Origin: Rhodoblastus sp963713695
GTDB lineage: Bacteria; Pseudomonadota; Alphaproteobacteria; Rhizobiales; Beijerinckiaceae
Assembly: GCA_963713695.1 (NCBI GenBank)
Contig: CAVQMU010000009.1
Location: 310,001 to 374,000, forward strand
Direction of reading: 5' to 3'
DNA: 64,000 nucleotides
A program made the position numbers and the translations under genes. The notes under the pieces are model-generated. The model made no database searches. It saw nothing but the letters and a program-made list of their open reading frames with translations, and was not told the DNA's origin. Shown here one piece after another: positions 7,871 through 17,648 of this stretch (position 1 is the first letter of the stretch; each line of letters opens with the position of its first letter).

Positions 7871-9439
7871 TCAGAGTTCTGCGGAAAAACCGAGATAAGC
7901 GGCAGTAGTATTGTTTGCAGAAAGAGCGGCTGCGGCCTGACTCGTCAGAGTGGCCCCGGAAATATTGAAGTCGATTCTCACACCGGCGTTGGTGTAGTTC
8001 GCGGAACTGTAGGACGTTGCCGCCGCGCCGCCCGGCGAGGCAATCCAGAACGTGCTCGCGCTCGAACCAGACAATGCAGGATTGGTTCGCATTTCCGGAA
8101 TCGCAATGAGAAACGAAGCCTGCGAGGCAGTGCTGCAGAACCCGCCGCCGAACAAAGCAGCGACGGAGCCGGCGGAAACCTGGAAATAGTAGCGCTTGCA
8201 AAGCGAAAGCTCGACGCCAGGCGGCCGACGCTCGAAAGCTGTCGACACGACGCCGGGCTCGAACTGCGGTCGAAGGACGGTGCCGGTCGAGAACTCGACG
8301 TTGGTCTGAACGGCCGCAGCCAGCCCTGTAGCGCTCAAGGGCGCGCTCGCATAGGAACCGGAACCCAAATAGCTGGTCCCCTGCCAGACCCGCGCCGGCG
8401 CTGTTCCGCTTTGCGAAAGCATATAGGAGCCGCCTTCGATCAAGGCGGATTCGATTGGTAGAATCAACGACCCTGTTATGACGGTCAGGACCACATCAAT
8501 GCCGCTGGAGGCAAAAGTATATGTTGCGCCGGTCGCGCCGGCCTTCACTCCGTCGTGTCCATAGGCGCCGGCGACCAAGGTCACAGTACCGGCGACGCCG
8601 CGCTGGTTGACCGCAAATTGCGCATTTCGCAACCGATTGCGAAAGCCGGGCGCGTCGCCGCAGGCTATCCCGTAGTTGAACGAAACCTGGCCGGTCGCGG
8701 CATTGATGTCGACCGCGTCGAGCCAGGACGCGCCGTTCGCAGAAACCTTGAAATGAAAATTGTCGTCGCCGGCAAGCCCCACCTGCGCGCGACCGGAATA
8801 ATTGTCTTCGAAGATAATCGATGCTGTATTGGCCGCAGCCGATTTATTGATCGTGAAATTGAAGTTTGCGCCATTGAAAAGCGCCGAGGCGCCATAGACC
8901 GACAATGGATTGTTCGGGTCAGCCGCCGTTCCAATTCCAACGGCGGCTAGTCCCGAGCTCGCCTGATCCACGACTGTCCATTTGCCGTTAGGACTGGACG
9001 CGCCGTTGCTTTGCAGCATGACGTATCCGTAGGCCGAAGATATTGCTGCGCTCGACGCGCCGTCGATCAGATCGGCTCCACTGGCGCCGATAGAAATCGA
9101 CCTGGCCGATGACGCCGCACCGCTTTCGTCCAATACCAGCAGGCCGACGCCAGTCGGAAAAGACGAGGCCGGCGGCAGGTTCACGGTCCGGGCGGCGGTA
9201 ATGGCAGTGAAAGCAATCGTTCGATCCGTAACGAGCGCCGCATAATTGACGTCCGAGACGGTCGAACGCGAGGCGGTCACGACTTCCGACAGCTTGGCCG
9301 CCGCCCAACCGCCCTGCGTCACGCCGTCCTGGACCACAACACGATTATTTGTGAGATCGACAATCAGTTCACCTTCCGCGCCGGTGAAAGCTGCGACATT
9401 GGCCGCCGTGTCGCGGCGACGTTTGACTTGAACGGACAT
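7871..9439 (-). CDS. Major tail fibre/receptor-binding protein with Mtd-like N-terminus
   Basis: A 522-residue protein. The first 50 residues (VKRRRDTAANVAAFTGAEGE and VVVQDGVTQGGWAAAK) match the N-terminal attachment domain shared by the major tropism determinant and hyaluronidase-type fibres. The middle repeats beta motifs (AARTVNLPPAS, VGLLVLDESG). The C-terminal part (FRNRLRNAQFAVNQRG, then FERRPPGVELSLCKRYYFQV) is characteristic of fibre proteins of many proteobacterial phages. It lies directly after the tail-tip gene. No reverse transcriptase or template repeat is seen nearby, so there is no sign of diversity-generating retroelement control. Confidence 0.75.
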   Translation of the reverse strand: MSVQVKRRRDTAANVAAFTGAEGELIVDLTNNRVVVQDGVTQGGWAAAKLSEVVTASRSTVSDVNYAALVTDRTIAFTAITAARTVNLPPASSFPTGVGLLVLDESGAASSARSISIGASGADLIDGASSAAISSAYGYVMLQSNGASSPNGKWTVVDQASSGLAAVGIGTAADPNNPLSVYGASALFNGANFNFTINKSAAANTASIIFEDNYSGRAQVGLAGDDNFHFKVSANGASWLDAVDINAATGQVSFNYGIACGDAPGFRNRLRNAQFAVNQRGVAGTVTLVAGAYGHDGVKAGATGATYTFASSGIDVVLTVITGSLILPIESALIEGGSYMLSQSGTAPARVWQGTSYLGSGSYASAPLSATGLAAAVQTNVEFSTGTVLRPQFEPGVVSTAFERRPPGVELSLCKRYYFQVSAGSVAALFGGGFCSTASQASFLIAIPEMRTNPALSGSSASTFWIASPGGAAATSYSSANYTNAGVRIDFNISGATLTSQAAAALSANNTTAAYLGFSAEL

Positions 9440-9480
9440 GTATTTCCCTTGGTTTCACCGTCAATGAAATGAACAAGACT

Positions 9481-11592
9481 TCAGCTTGTCGTCGTTCCGA
9501 GATCGACGACCAGAGTTGCCGGAGCCAAAACCGATCCAAAATCGTCGCGCTCGGAGACAATCTGATTGGCGAGGCCATAATCGATCGGCGCTCCGACCGC
9601 CAAAGTGGCGGCGACGGGTCCAATCGCGCCGGATCCCTGAATCGCATGCGAATAAACCACGCAGCTTGAAAGGTCCTGCAAGCCGCCGCCGAAAATGTTG
9701 AAGCTCTGGAACTTCAGATAGATCGTCAATCCGATCTGCGCAGCGGTGAGGTCATACGGCAAAATCGCGGTATCAAGCAGGCAAAAGACGCTGCCCGTTG
9801 CATGCGTTGAAGCGTTCGAACCACCGAGCCCGCGATAGAGCCCGGTCAAGATATATTGATTTGCGGCGCTCAGCGTTGCTGTGGCGTAAGCTAGATACTC
9901 GCCATCCACGTAGCAGAGCGTGACGCCTGCCGCGGCGCTCGCCGGTGTGACAGACGAAAGCGAGCCGCCGCTCGGCGACAAATCGACAGCCAAACTATCT
10001 CCGGTATCCGGATTGGCTCTCGAAAACCCGACCAGCGGAGCAGAAAGAACGCCTTGCCGCGCCGCGGCCCCTATGCGCGCGACCTGGGAATAGGAAGTTC
10101 CGTCGAGCGAAGCCCAAACGATGCAACCGCCCCAATTGGGGTCGCCATTCTGGCCGCTCGCCCCGATCCACAATTGAGCGACGTCGCCGGTCAAAGCCGG
10201 CGGCGGCTCGATAACAATTGGCGCATTGACTGGTTGCGGGACTACCGCGCTGTTTGGAACGCCATTCGATTTGATCTGCGTCGCGTATTGGGCCGCCGTT
10301 GCGACGCCTTGCGAAAATTCCTCAGCGGTAACAGTCAGCGCACCGTCAGCGTCTTCCTCGATTTCGACAATTCTGACAACGGTCTTGCTCAGTCCGAGTG
10401 CGGAATCGGTCAGCGTCACAAGATCCATCGGATCCAGGAGGCAGAATTCCATCGACAGCTTGAATTGAAAGCTGTTGCGGATATAGAGACCCCGCTGCAG
10501 TATCAATTGCGCCGCGGTCTGCGCAACCTGCATGTCACAAATTTCATGCGCGGTGATAGTCGAGCCGATCCGCAGGCCGAAACGGTTGATCGCCGCTTGG
10601 TCGAAAACGACGATCGGCCCGGTATTATAGGCGTCCGACCGCGCCTGAATTTCTATCGCCTGCTGATTGTAAGCTGAGTAAGGATCGGAGCGCGTGATCC
10701 TGACCGGGTCCTCGCCGTCAGTGTGCAGGTAGTCGTCGTCCGTCAAGTCATAGACGGGCGTCAGATCAGGAGTCCAGGTTTTTTGTGACGTAGCGGAGCC
10801 GCCGGTAACTGGGCTATCGCCATAGGGAATGACCTTCAGCAGTCCGCCCGACCAGACAGCCGCCGAATTGGTGAGCTGCAGCCAGCGCGCCAGAACCGAC
10901 GAGGCGGTTTCCTGCATGTTCAACACGGGGCTTATGGCGAGATAGTTCGCCCAGCAATAAGTCTGGTAAGACGAGTTTCCCGAATTGGCGAATAGCGAAG
11001 TCGCATCGATAGAGGCCCCGGGGAAACCAACGCCATATTGTGGATTGGTCAGAAAATCGGAAATCACCTGCGCGGGATCGGCGTCGACGCCATTGACGCC
11101 CGTTCCGTGCAATATTCCGAAAACCTCGAAATTGTTGTCGCCCACGCTCGCGGAACTGCCCAGATCGAAATTTGAATTGGCGACATAGGCCACGCCTGGA
11201 TAGGTCAGCGATTGCGAGGGGAAGGCGGCGGATAGATAGGACCAGACGTTCTGCGGCGCGACGCCGAGGAACAGGCTCAGCCCCAGTTCGGCGAGACTGA
11301 CGGCCGTCGTCGATGTTTGCCAGATATTGCCTATGCCCGTGATCGGTCCTTCGCCGATCCCCATCATGATGGCGCAACTGTAGTCGTAGCTCGACGATCC
11401 CCCGCTCTTGCCCCCCTTGCCGCCGGCGCTCTGGGGGTGCGCCTGGAAATTCTGATACCAGAAGCAGTTTGGCGCGAGTATGTTGGCGCCGTAGGAAATC
11501 GGCACCGGCACGCAGCTCGATGTGGTTTGGACCTGCAATCCAGAATATTTGGTGATCTGGGTGTTGAGGGACCCTGCGCGCAAAAATCCCAT
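9481..11592 (-). CDS. Tail tip/host-specificity protein (Phage-tail_3-type)
   Basis: A 703-residue protein equivalent to the C-terminal half of GTA gp15 and to central tail-hub proteins. The N-terminus (CVPVPISYGANILAPNCFWY) and GIGEGPITGIGNIWQ are typical hub phrases. A middle domain contains RITRSDPYSAYNQQAIEIQ and TAAQLILQRGLYIRNSFQFK, followed by VDGEYLAYATATLSAANQY and LYRGLGGS near the C-terminus, all standard for this family. It overlaps the NlpC/P60 gene by one base (TAATG). In RcGTA this domain is fused behind a TIM barrel; here the barrel lies on a separate, upstream gene. Confidence 0.85.
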   Translation of the reverse strand: MGFLRAGSLNTQITKYSGLQVQTTSSCVPVPISYGANILAPNCFWYQNFQAHPQSAGGKGGKSGGSSSYDYSCAIMMGIGEGPITGIGNIWQTSTTAVSLAELGLSLFLGVAPQNVWSYLSAAFPSQSLTYPGVAYVANSNFDLGSSASVGDNNFEVFGILHGTGVNGVDADPAQVISDFLTNPQYGVGFPGASIDATSLFANSGNSSYQTYCWANYLAISPVLNMQETASSVLARWLQLTNSAAVWSGGLLKVIPYGDSPVTGGSATSQKTWTPDLTPVYDLTDDDYLHTDGEDPVRITRSDPYSAYNQQAIEIQARSDAYNTGPIVVFDQAAINRFGLRIGSTITAHEICDMQVAQTAAQLILQRGLYIRNSFQFKLSMEFCLLDPMDLVTLTDSALGLSKTVVRIVEIEEDADGALTVTAEEFSQGVATAAQYATQIKSNGVPNSAVVPQPVNAPIVIEPPPALTGDVAQLWIGASGQNGDPNWGGCIVWASLDGTSYSQVARIGAAARQGVLSAPLVGFSRANPDTGDSLAVDLSPSGGSLSSVTPASAAAGVTLCYVDGEYLAYATATLSAANQYILTGLYRGLGGSNASTHATGSVFCLLDTAILPYDLTAAQIGLTIYLKFQSFNIFGGGLQDLSSCVVYSHAIQGSGAIGPVAATLAVGAPIDYGLANQIVSERDDFGSVLAPATLVVDLGTTTS

Positions 11593-12050
11593 TACGCCAT
11601 GGCCTTTTTGGTCCAGACCGAAAAGAAGGCGAGCTTGCGGCTCGGGTTCGAAAGAGCGGGATTTTGCGTCAGGCTCTCTTCGATCACACAGCCAGCATCA
11701 TGATAGGCATGGACAATCGTCACCGGATCGATCGCCGTCACGACGCCGCCATGCGAATAGGCGCGGCCATAGCGAAATAGGGCGAGATCGCCCGGTCGCG
11801 GCGCCGCGACGCGTGTGCAATGTTCGGTAAAGAAGCGAAGATATTTCTCATCGTCGCGATGCAGCATCCAGTCCGGAGGATAAGGACGCGGATCAAATGG
11901 CGGGACGAGGCCGAGATCGACAAAGATCCGAACGATGAGCATGCCGCAATCAACGCCAGCTCCGCGCACGTCGGCGCCGACGTGATAGGGAGTCAAAATC
12001 CATTTGCGCGCCTCCGCCACGACGGCGGAACGCTGTTCGGCTTCGCACAT
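11592..12050 (-). CDS. NlpC/P60 tail peptidase (GTA gp14-like)
   Basis: A 152-residue cysteine peptidase that would open the peptide stem of peptidoglycan during DNA entry. The catalytic Cys lies in GADVRGAGVDCGMLIVRIF, the His in YSHGGVVTAIDP, and the third polar residue in the strand after it (VHAYHDAGCV). The ATG at 12050 is preceded by AGGAGG with 7 nt spacing; frames extending further upstream are artefacts. It occupies the position of gp14 in RcGTA, between DUF2163 and the hub protein. Confidence 0.87.
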   Translation of the reverse strand: MCEAEQRSAVVAEARKWILTPYHVGADVRGAGVDCGMLIVRIFVDLGLVPPFDPRPYPPDWMLHRDDEKYLRFFTEHCTRVAAPRPGDLALFRYGRAYSHGGVVTAIDPVTIVHAYHDAGCVIEESLTQNPALSNPSRKLAFFSVWTKKAMA

Positions 12051-12060
12051 CAAAGACCTC

Positions 12061-12972
12061 CTATTTCCCGCCCTTGACGCCGCTGTTGATGACCGACGAA
12101 AGCGGGCCGGACATGATCTGCGGCGGCGGAACGAAGGGAAAGCCGCGAAACTGACTGAGATTGTTGAAACGGCTTTGGCAGCTCGCCATCGTATGGTCGC
12201 AGCCGTAAGAGGCGGAGAAGCCATCCCCCACCACGGGCGTGTTTGGAAGCGGATAGACGAGTTGCAGCCAACCACTCCCAGCCGACTTGATCGTCGCCGT
12301 CGCGCCCGTATTGGGACCGGATGTGAAAGTGATGGTTCCTTGCTGAAACGCCGAGGTCGCACCGGCCCAGTCGATCAGCGACGCGGTCGAGCCTGCGGCT
12401 ACCGCGCCTATCGCCGAATAGGCGCCCGCCACAACACCACATTGGGCGCTGTAAAGCACATGCTGGCAATTGGCCTGGTAGACGTTGCGCGGCATGTCCA
12501 CGTCAAGCAGCACGAGATCGGAAGCCACTGTCACCTGCGCGCTGGTGCGTCCGATCGCGTCGATTTGGGCGACGCGCCCCTTGAACAGGACAACCGAACC
12601 AATGGGGGCAGCCCCCCAACTGGAAAAAAAAACCCTTTCCCGCTGGATTTCGGCGCCGTCGAGAAGACCTTGCTGTACGGCTTGAAGAAAGGGGATACCA
12701 CCTATCGTATCGCTGGCGCGCGCGAAAATCGAGACCTGCTGGCTATCGACATTGACGCCGCATGAGGCGCGGTATCGGAGGCCTGAAATCAGCACGGAAT
12801 TCGAAAGATAGCTATAGCCGTTCAACGCCACGGGTATGTCGAGATCGGTATAGGTCAACGCCGCGCCGCTGGCGAGCCAGATTGTGAAGCAATCGGCCGC
12901 GAGCAGCGGCGCATCAGACGTCGGACGCAAGGCATTGAGAGCGGCGACAAGCGCGGAAGGAGCGGGTTTCAT
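12061..12972 (-). CDS. DUF2163/BR0599 family tail protein (GTA gp13-like)
   Basis: A 303-residue protein with the features of the DUF2163 family. An N-terminal domain contains LAADCFTIWLASGAALTYTD. A C-terminal domain carries the conserved cysteines of the iron-binding hub component (NCQHVLYSAQCG, then GCDHTMASCQSRFNNLSQF and the end phrase RGFPFVPP). In RcGTA the equivalent gp13 forms part of the hub near the tail tip. The start ATG (12972) overlaps the previous stop as TGATG. Confidence 0.87.
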   Translation of the reverse strand: MKPAPSALVAALNALRPTSDAPLLAADCFTIWLASGAALTYTDLDIPVALNGYSYLSNSVLISGLRYRASCGVNVDSQQVSIFARASDTIGGIPFLQAVQQGLLDGAEIQRERVFFSSWGAAPIGSVVLFKGRVAQIDAIGRTSAQVTVASDLVLLDVDMPRNVYQANCQHVLYSAQCGVVAGAYSAIGAVAAGSTASLIDWAGATSAFQQGTITFTSGPNTGATATIKSAGSGWLQLVYPLPNTPVVGDGFSASYGCDHTMASCQSRFNNLSQFRGFPFVPPPQIMSGPLSSVINSGVKGGK

Positions 12973-13574
12973 CAGCGCACCTGGCGGAATTTGAGGCCCT
13001 TGGCGCGCCATAGGCCCGACATGAAATTCTCGAATTCCGCCTGATCGTCAAGGAAGCGGCATTGAAAGGCGTATGACCCTGTCCAGGACAGAATGGCGCC
13101 GCTGGCCGGCGCGCTGGCGAAGAGGACCGTATTTGGCGCAACAAGCGTATAGGCAGAGGTAGCTACGCTGTTGACCACGATGGAAGACAGCGCTGTCGCA
13201 TAGCTCACCGGCTCATAATAGCTGCCGATGACGCGACCGAGCGTGAAGGACGTTGTCGCGCCGTCGCCCGTGCCGAACACTTGCTCCGTCGCCAGATTGT
13301 CGGTCGGATCGACATAAAGAAAGGTTGCGAACTGGCCTCCACAGGAGAGCCAGAAGCCCATCAGATTCTGCAGCGACTGCATCTGGAGACCAGTATTGGC
13401 GCCTGACGAATCCAGGGCGTCGAAGTTCAATTCGAACATGTAGAGCGCATGAGCGTAGAGGCTTGCGCGCACTTCGCGGCCGGAGGAATGCGTAGCGACG
13501 TGCGTCGAAAAGCAAGGCGTTTTCTTGACGCTCCAGCCCTGGCCCGGCAACGCCGGAAACGTAGCGAGGCTCAA
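12972..13574 (-). CDS. DUF2460 family tail protein (GTA gp12-like)
   Basis: A 200-residue DUF2460-type protein (distal tail adaptor, gp12 in RcGTA): FPALPGQGWSVKKTPCFSTH, SSGREVRASLYAHALYMFEL, then FLYVDPTDN, a G-x-G-D-G-x-x-x-x-F-x-L stretch and the C-terminal FMSGLWRAKGLKFRQVR. The likely TTG start at 13574 overlaps the upstream stop as TTGA. It is a close paralogue of the C-terminal domain of the preceding gene, so the element has two DUF2460 copies. Confidence 0.82.
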   Translation of the reverse strand: MSLATFPALPGQGWSVKKTPCFSTHVATHSSGREVRASLYAHALYMFELNFDALDSSGANTGLQMQSLQNLMGFWLSCGGQFATFLYVDPTDNLATEQVFGTGDGATTSFTLGRVIGSYYEPVSYATALSSIVVNSVATSAYTLVAPNTVLFASAPASGAILSWTGSYAFQCRFLDDQAEFENFMSGLWRAKGLKFRQVR

Positions 13575-16065
13575 GCGCGCACCATTTCGAGTTTGAGAGA
13601 TTTCAATGCCCAGAATGTGCTCATGAACTGTTCCAGATCTTGGCTGTCATCAACGAAGCGCACGAGATGCGCGAGTGTGAAATCCACCGTCAACGCGGAT
13701 CCAGCGGGAGGCGCTTGGGCGAAGGTCACGGTCGCAGGCAAGATGGAGAGAGTCGCGCCGCTAGAAGGCGCGCCGTTCACATAGACGGTGGGAACGCCAA
13801 TAACGGCCTGGACGTTTTCAATAAATCCGCCGATCGCGCGTGTGATGATGAAGCTGAGCGTTCTCCCATCGCCCACGCCGAGCGGCGCCCCGGAGAACGA
13901 GGCCAGCTCGGCCGGCGGCATGAACAAGAAAGGCCGCGCCTGTCCGGCGTTCTCGTTTATAAAGCTGACGACCTTCTGCAAATCGGCAAAACCTGCGTCG
14001 TCACGCAGACAATCAAATGTAAGATCGATATCGTAAAGCGGGCTGCACAAGCGGGCATTTCGCATTTCCCGCCCTGATACATGAGCCAGAGCGCGCGTTG
14101 AAAAGCGTGGCGCATAATGCAGGCTCCATCCCTGCCCGATGAGTTGCGGAAACGTCGCGTAAACTCCCGAGCCGGGTGGCGTATCCAAGCTCGGCGGCGG
14201 GATCGCAGGCCCCTTGCCGTTTATCCAGTTTCCGGTCGCCCAATTGTTGGCGTCGCTCCATACCTCATTTTGCAAAGGGAAGGCTGGAAATGGTCTCGCA
14301 TCCCAGTTCCAGGCGCAGCAGAAGGGCGTAAGAATCATCGGAACGCCAGCGGCAGAAATCTCGTTATTGGCTGAGGCGCTCCAGTAATCATGGACTGCCT
14401 GCAACGCCATATCGGCTAGAACATCGTCGCGTGTCGGCAACCAGCTCGCGCCAAAAGGCCCCTGCCACAGCGACCAGAAGGGCGTCGCGCTCTGGGTTGA
14501 TCCGGCGTCGAAAAAAACATTCGGCTGATTGGTGCAGCGATCGACGCTGGCGAAGCCATATTCCGCAAAGATGATTGATTTGGATTGCGGAACCCATTGT
14601 GTCGCCGGACCATGCGGCGCCCAACCCAGGCCATCGCCTGCGTCATAAACGGCCTGATGCGGATTGTTCCACCACCAGCGCAAGGCTTTTCGCGCCAGTA
14701 ATTGCTGATTGGGTGAAAAGGGATTGCGCGCCTGCGCCAGGCGATCGCCTTGCGGGAGGGTGCAGCGCTGATCCGTCCCGAAGGGATCGAGGCCGACGCC
14801 GCCATTGCCGCTATCATTATAAAACCAGTTATATCCTTCGCCGCCCTCGATATTCGCCATGAGATAGGCGTTGTTGTAGATCGATGGCGACCCTGTAAGG
14901 CCCAGTCCATTCATAGCCGCGGACTCAGGTGGCCAGGAGTTTGGCGCCGGCGCGTTCCAATTGGCGCAGTCGAGCCCGCCGCCGCCAAGAGTCCAGTCGG
15001 ACAAGGGCAGATAATTATCGAAAGAGACGACATCGATGTCAGGCGAGGCGAAAAGGGAGTCAAGATGCGGCCACTGGCCGTTTTCCCCAGCATGTTGCAC
15101 GCCGTTCCAGCTTGACCAGTCTGGCGAATAGGCGATGAGATTCTTCTTGGTTGTCAGGTTCTTCACGAATCCGGCGTTATCGAACACGGCGCGAACATCG
15201 GCTGCGAGCTGGGTCAGCCCTGCAACGAAGGGGTAATCCCAGATGGCCTGCCCATTGGCGCCCGTTGTTCCCGCAGGAGTCCAGCCAGGTCCGCGCAAAA
15301 TTTCGAGGCCGCGCAATTCCGAACCGAGCAGGAACAGGTCGACCCCCCCGCGACCACGCACAGATTGGCGTAATGCAGGATGAACCGGCGATAGGTAAAG
15401 TCGGTCGCGGCGCCCGAATAGCCAACTGTAAGATTGGCCATGTCGCGCGAAAATTGACCTGGCGCGGACGAACCGAGAAATGCATCGACCGCGTTGGTCG
15501 TGGCGGCGCCAAGATCGCTCGATAGACCGACGCACCCACGCCAGGGTTTCCCCGGCGCATCCATCAAGATGAAAGGATAAAAGATGACGCGCAAGCCTCT
15601 TGCGCGCAGATCCTGAATGCAGCGAACGACCGATTGATCCGAGGGCGTGCCGCCATAACTGGCGCCACCTGTACTTGTCGAGATCGGAATGAGGCCGGGT
15701 GAAATCTGCGTAAGCCCTGAAACCTGCCAATTCGTCGTGGACCAGTTTCCGGCGGAAAAGGTCTCGAAGGAGCCGCCGATGTAATTGGTGGAGGGATAAA
15801 TATTGCAGCTCCCGGCATCGTTGGAATCGCCGAACCACGCGCAGACGAGCGCGACCGTTCCGCATTCGGGATGTTCGGCCTGCAACTGGTCAAGCGCATA
15901 GGTATAGTCCGTCGTCGCGCTATCCGGCGCGTTGTAGCAATTGATTGGCGTGTAGGAGCCAAGCGATCCGTTGATCTGGCGCCATTGCGCGCCTTGCGCA
16001 GGCAACGTGTCATAGACGAACTCGCCCGTAGCCGGGAGCAAGCAGACGCCGAAAAGCTGCGCCAT
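13571..16065 (-). CDS. GTA TIM-barrel domain fused to a DUF2460 domain (frameshifted in C7 run)
   Basis: About 831 residues once the frame is restored. The N-terminal part is the TIM-barrel, glycoside-hydrolase-like domain of GTA gp15: MAQLFGVCLLPATGEFVYDT, LKARGLRVIFYPFILMD-like text, RRFILHYANLC, VDLFLLGSELRG, IWDYPFVAGL, VSFDNYLPLSDW, IIFAEYGFASVDRCTNQPNV. The last 200 residues are a DUF2460 domain (YATFPQLIGQGWSLHYAPRF to LKSLKLEMVRA). A run of seven C at 15343-15349 breaks the frame; eight would give the family sequence AGGVDLFLLGSE. In RcGTA this barrel is fused to the hub protein instead, so the domain order here is rearranged. It follows the tape-measure gene by 3 bp. Confidence 0.85.
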
Positions 16066-16068
16066 CGA

Positions 16069-17343
16069 TCAGAGTGCCGCCAGCCGGCGCAAGCCGAGGT
16101 GATCACCGTTTTTCACTGCTTGATTCATCGCTTTCATGATCTGGCGTGAATTGTTGCCAAGCCAGTTTTTAACTGAACCCGCGTCGAGCGCATTGACGTT
16201 CAGATGCACGTGGGTGTCGCCGCCGCCCTGAACCGAGGCTCCGCCGCCATTGACCTGCTGGCTTAGCATCGAGCGGAAAGCTCCCGCTTCAGCCGCAGGC
16301 ATTACGAGCTCGTTCCGGTGCACCATGGCAAGCTGGTCCTGCGGGATCGACCAGGCGCCGATGTCAAAAGCCGCAACCGACATGACCTGCCCCATCGATG
16401 CCGCGGCCGGACCAGCGGCGGCTGGTCCCATCACGGGCGCGAGAAACCCGAATACGCCAGCGAACGTTTCTGAAGCCGAGGCGGTAATGCTCTTCAGTAC
16501 CGAGGCGAAGGTAGCCGCCTGGCCGGCCGCCGCCTCGCCTGCGGACAGGCCTGTGCGCGCTGCCGCGCCTGCCGTTGCGGCCGCGGTTTTCTGACCTTCT
16601 CCGGCCACCGATAGAGCCGCGAGCGCCAATTGTTTCTTGCCCCAGTCGGCAACGACATCGACGCCCATCTTGACGAACTGAGATACGACAGATTGCGCGA
16701 GTGATTGCAGGACCTGCTGGAAATTCTTAGTGCCCGTGATCATTCCTGTAAGGCCTGTTGAAAGCGACGCCGACATGGAATCGATGACTTTGTTCATCGG
16801 CGCGACCATTTGCTCGACTGATTGCAGCATGACGCGCTGGCTGTCCTGCGCATATTTGGCATCGAGCATCAACATGCGGTTGAGGATCTGCTGACGCTGC
16901 TGCAGTCGCAACCCGTCGAGCTGCAATTCCTTTTCGAGCAGGCCGCGTTCGGAGCCATATTCGCCATCGAGCGCGGCTTGCGTCGCGGCAAGCCTCTGGC
17001 CACCGCTCAGGACTTTCAGCTTGGCCAACTCGTCGTAAAGCGATTTCTTCTCCGACAAAGCGGCGCGTTCAGCGGAAATTTCGCCGCTGATCGCCATCAT
17101 GCTGGCCCGTGTGACATCCTGCTGCGAGGCGCCAGTCTCGCGCGCGGCCTGGGCGATTTTCGTCAGGGCCGCTGTGGCGCCAGCGCCGAATGAGGCGAAA
17201 CTCTGCGAGGACCGGTCGATGCCCTGCGCGACCTGATTGACGCCGGTCGGCAGGCTTTGCAGCGCCGCCGAGACGCGCGCGACGCCATCGAGAAAATCGG
17301 AGGCGTCAGCGCCGAAAGAGATGGAAACAGTGGAATCAGCCAT
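16069..17343 (-). CDS. Tail tape measure protein
   Basis: A 424-residue, mostly helical protein. The N-terminus (VSISFGADASDFLDGVARVS) is typical of tape measures of short siphovirus-like tails. Long coiled coils follow (EISAERAALSEKKSLYDELA, LQLDGLRLQQRQQILNRM), then hydrophobic central helices (SVVSQFVKMGVDVVADW) and a C-terminal segment with VHRNELVMPAAEAGAFR, the recurrent tape-measure end motif, and a beta tail (THVHLNVNALD). The short length predicts a tail in the 60-70 nm range (inference from about 0.15 nm per residue). The start at 17343 is preceded by AGGA. Confidence 0.85.
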   Translation of the reverse strand: MADSTVSISFGADASDFLDGVARVSAALQSLPTGVNQVAQGIDRSSQSFASFGAGATAALTKIAQAARETGASQQDVTRASMMAISGEISAERAALSEKKSLYDELAKLKVLSGGQRLAATQAALDGEYGSERGLLEKELQLDGLRLQQRQQILNRMLMLDAKYAQDSQRVMLQSVEQMVAPMNKVIDSMSASLSTGLTGMITGTKNFQQVLQSLAQSVVSQFVKMGVDVVADWGKKQLALAALSVAGEGQKTAAATAGAAARTGLSAGEAAAGQAATFASVLKSITASASETFAGVFGFLAPVMGPAAAGPAAASMGQVMSVAAFDIGAWSIPQDQLAMVHRNELVMPAAEAGAFRSMLSQQVNGGGASVQGGGDTHVHLNVNALDAGSVKNWLGNNSRQIMKAMNQAVKNGDHLGLRRLAAL

Positions 17344-17388
17344 GCGCGTCCTGTCGGCCAGCACGAGCGGCTGGCATGTTTTTCGAGG

Positions 17389-17648
17389 TCAAAAGCGTCC
17401 GGCGGGAAAGAGATTGCGCAAGGCGCCGACGGCGTCCTGGGTCGTTTGAGTTCTGGGCTCCCAGACGCCAAAACCGGCCGCCAAGGACGCCAGAAGAAAA
17501 ACCGAGGGCGGATTTTCGCGCCAATAGTCGTGCCGCGCGAAAATCCGGGAAAACGTCAGTTCCGCTTCCAGAGAATTGGTCCAGCCTTCACCGGACATCT
17601 GGCAATAATGAGCGACGATCCGGTCGAAGTCCGGAGCGCCGTCGCCTA
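17389..17648 (-). CDS. Tail chaperone frameshift extension (T-like part of a G/GT pair)
   Basis: This open segment lies in the -1 frame relative to the upstream chaperone gene and has no start codon: DFDRIVAHYCQMSGEGWTNS, LTFSRIFARHDYW and FLLASLAAGFGVW. It ends at 17389, 45 bp before the tape-measure start, which is the standard place for the T part of a phage G-GT tail assembly chaperone. The shift would occur in CCGGGGGAGTAG just before the stop of the first frame, where a GGG codon can re-pair after slipping one base back. The alternative is an assembly error (G5 for G6), which would make one continuous 212-residue protein. Either way the segment is translated as an extension. Confidence 0.6.

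Noticed and set aside
7871..9439. Diversity-generating retroelement target (Mtd-like fibre)
   Set aside because: Only the N-terminal attachment domain resembles Mtd; there is no reverse transcriptase, accessory gene or template repeat in the window.
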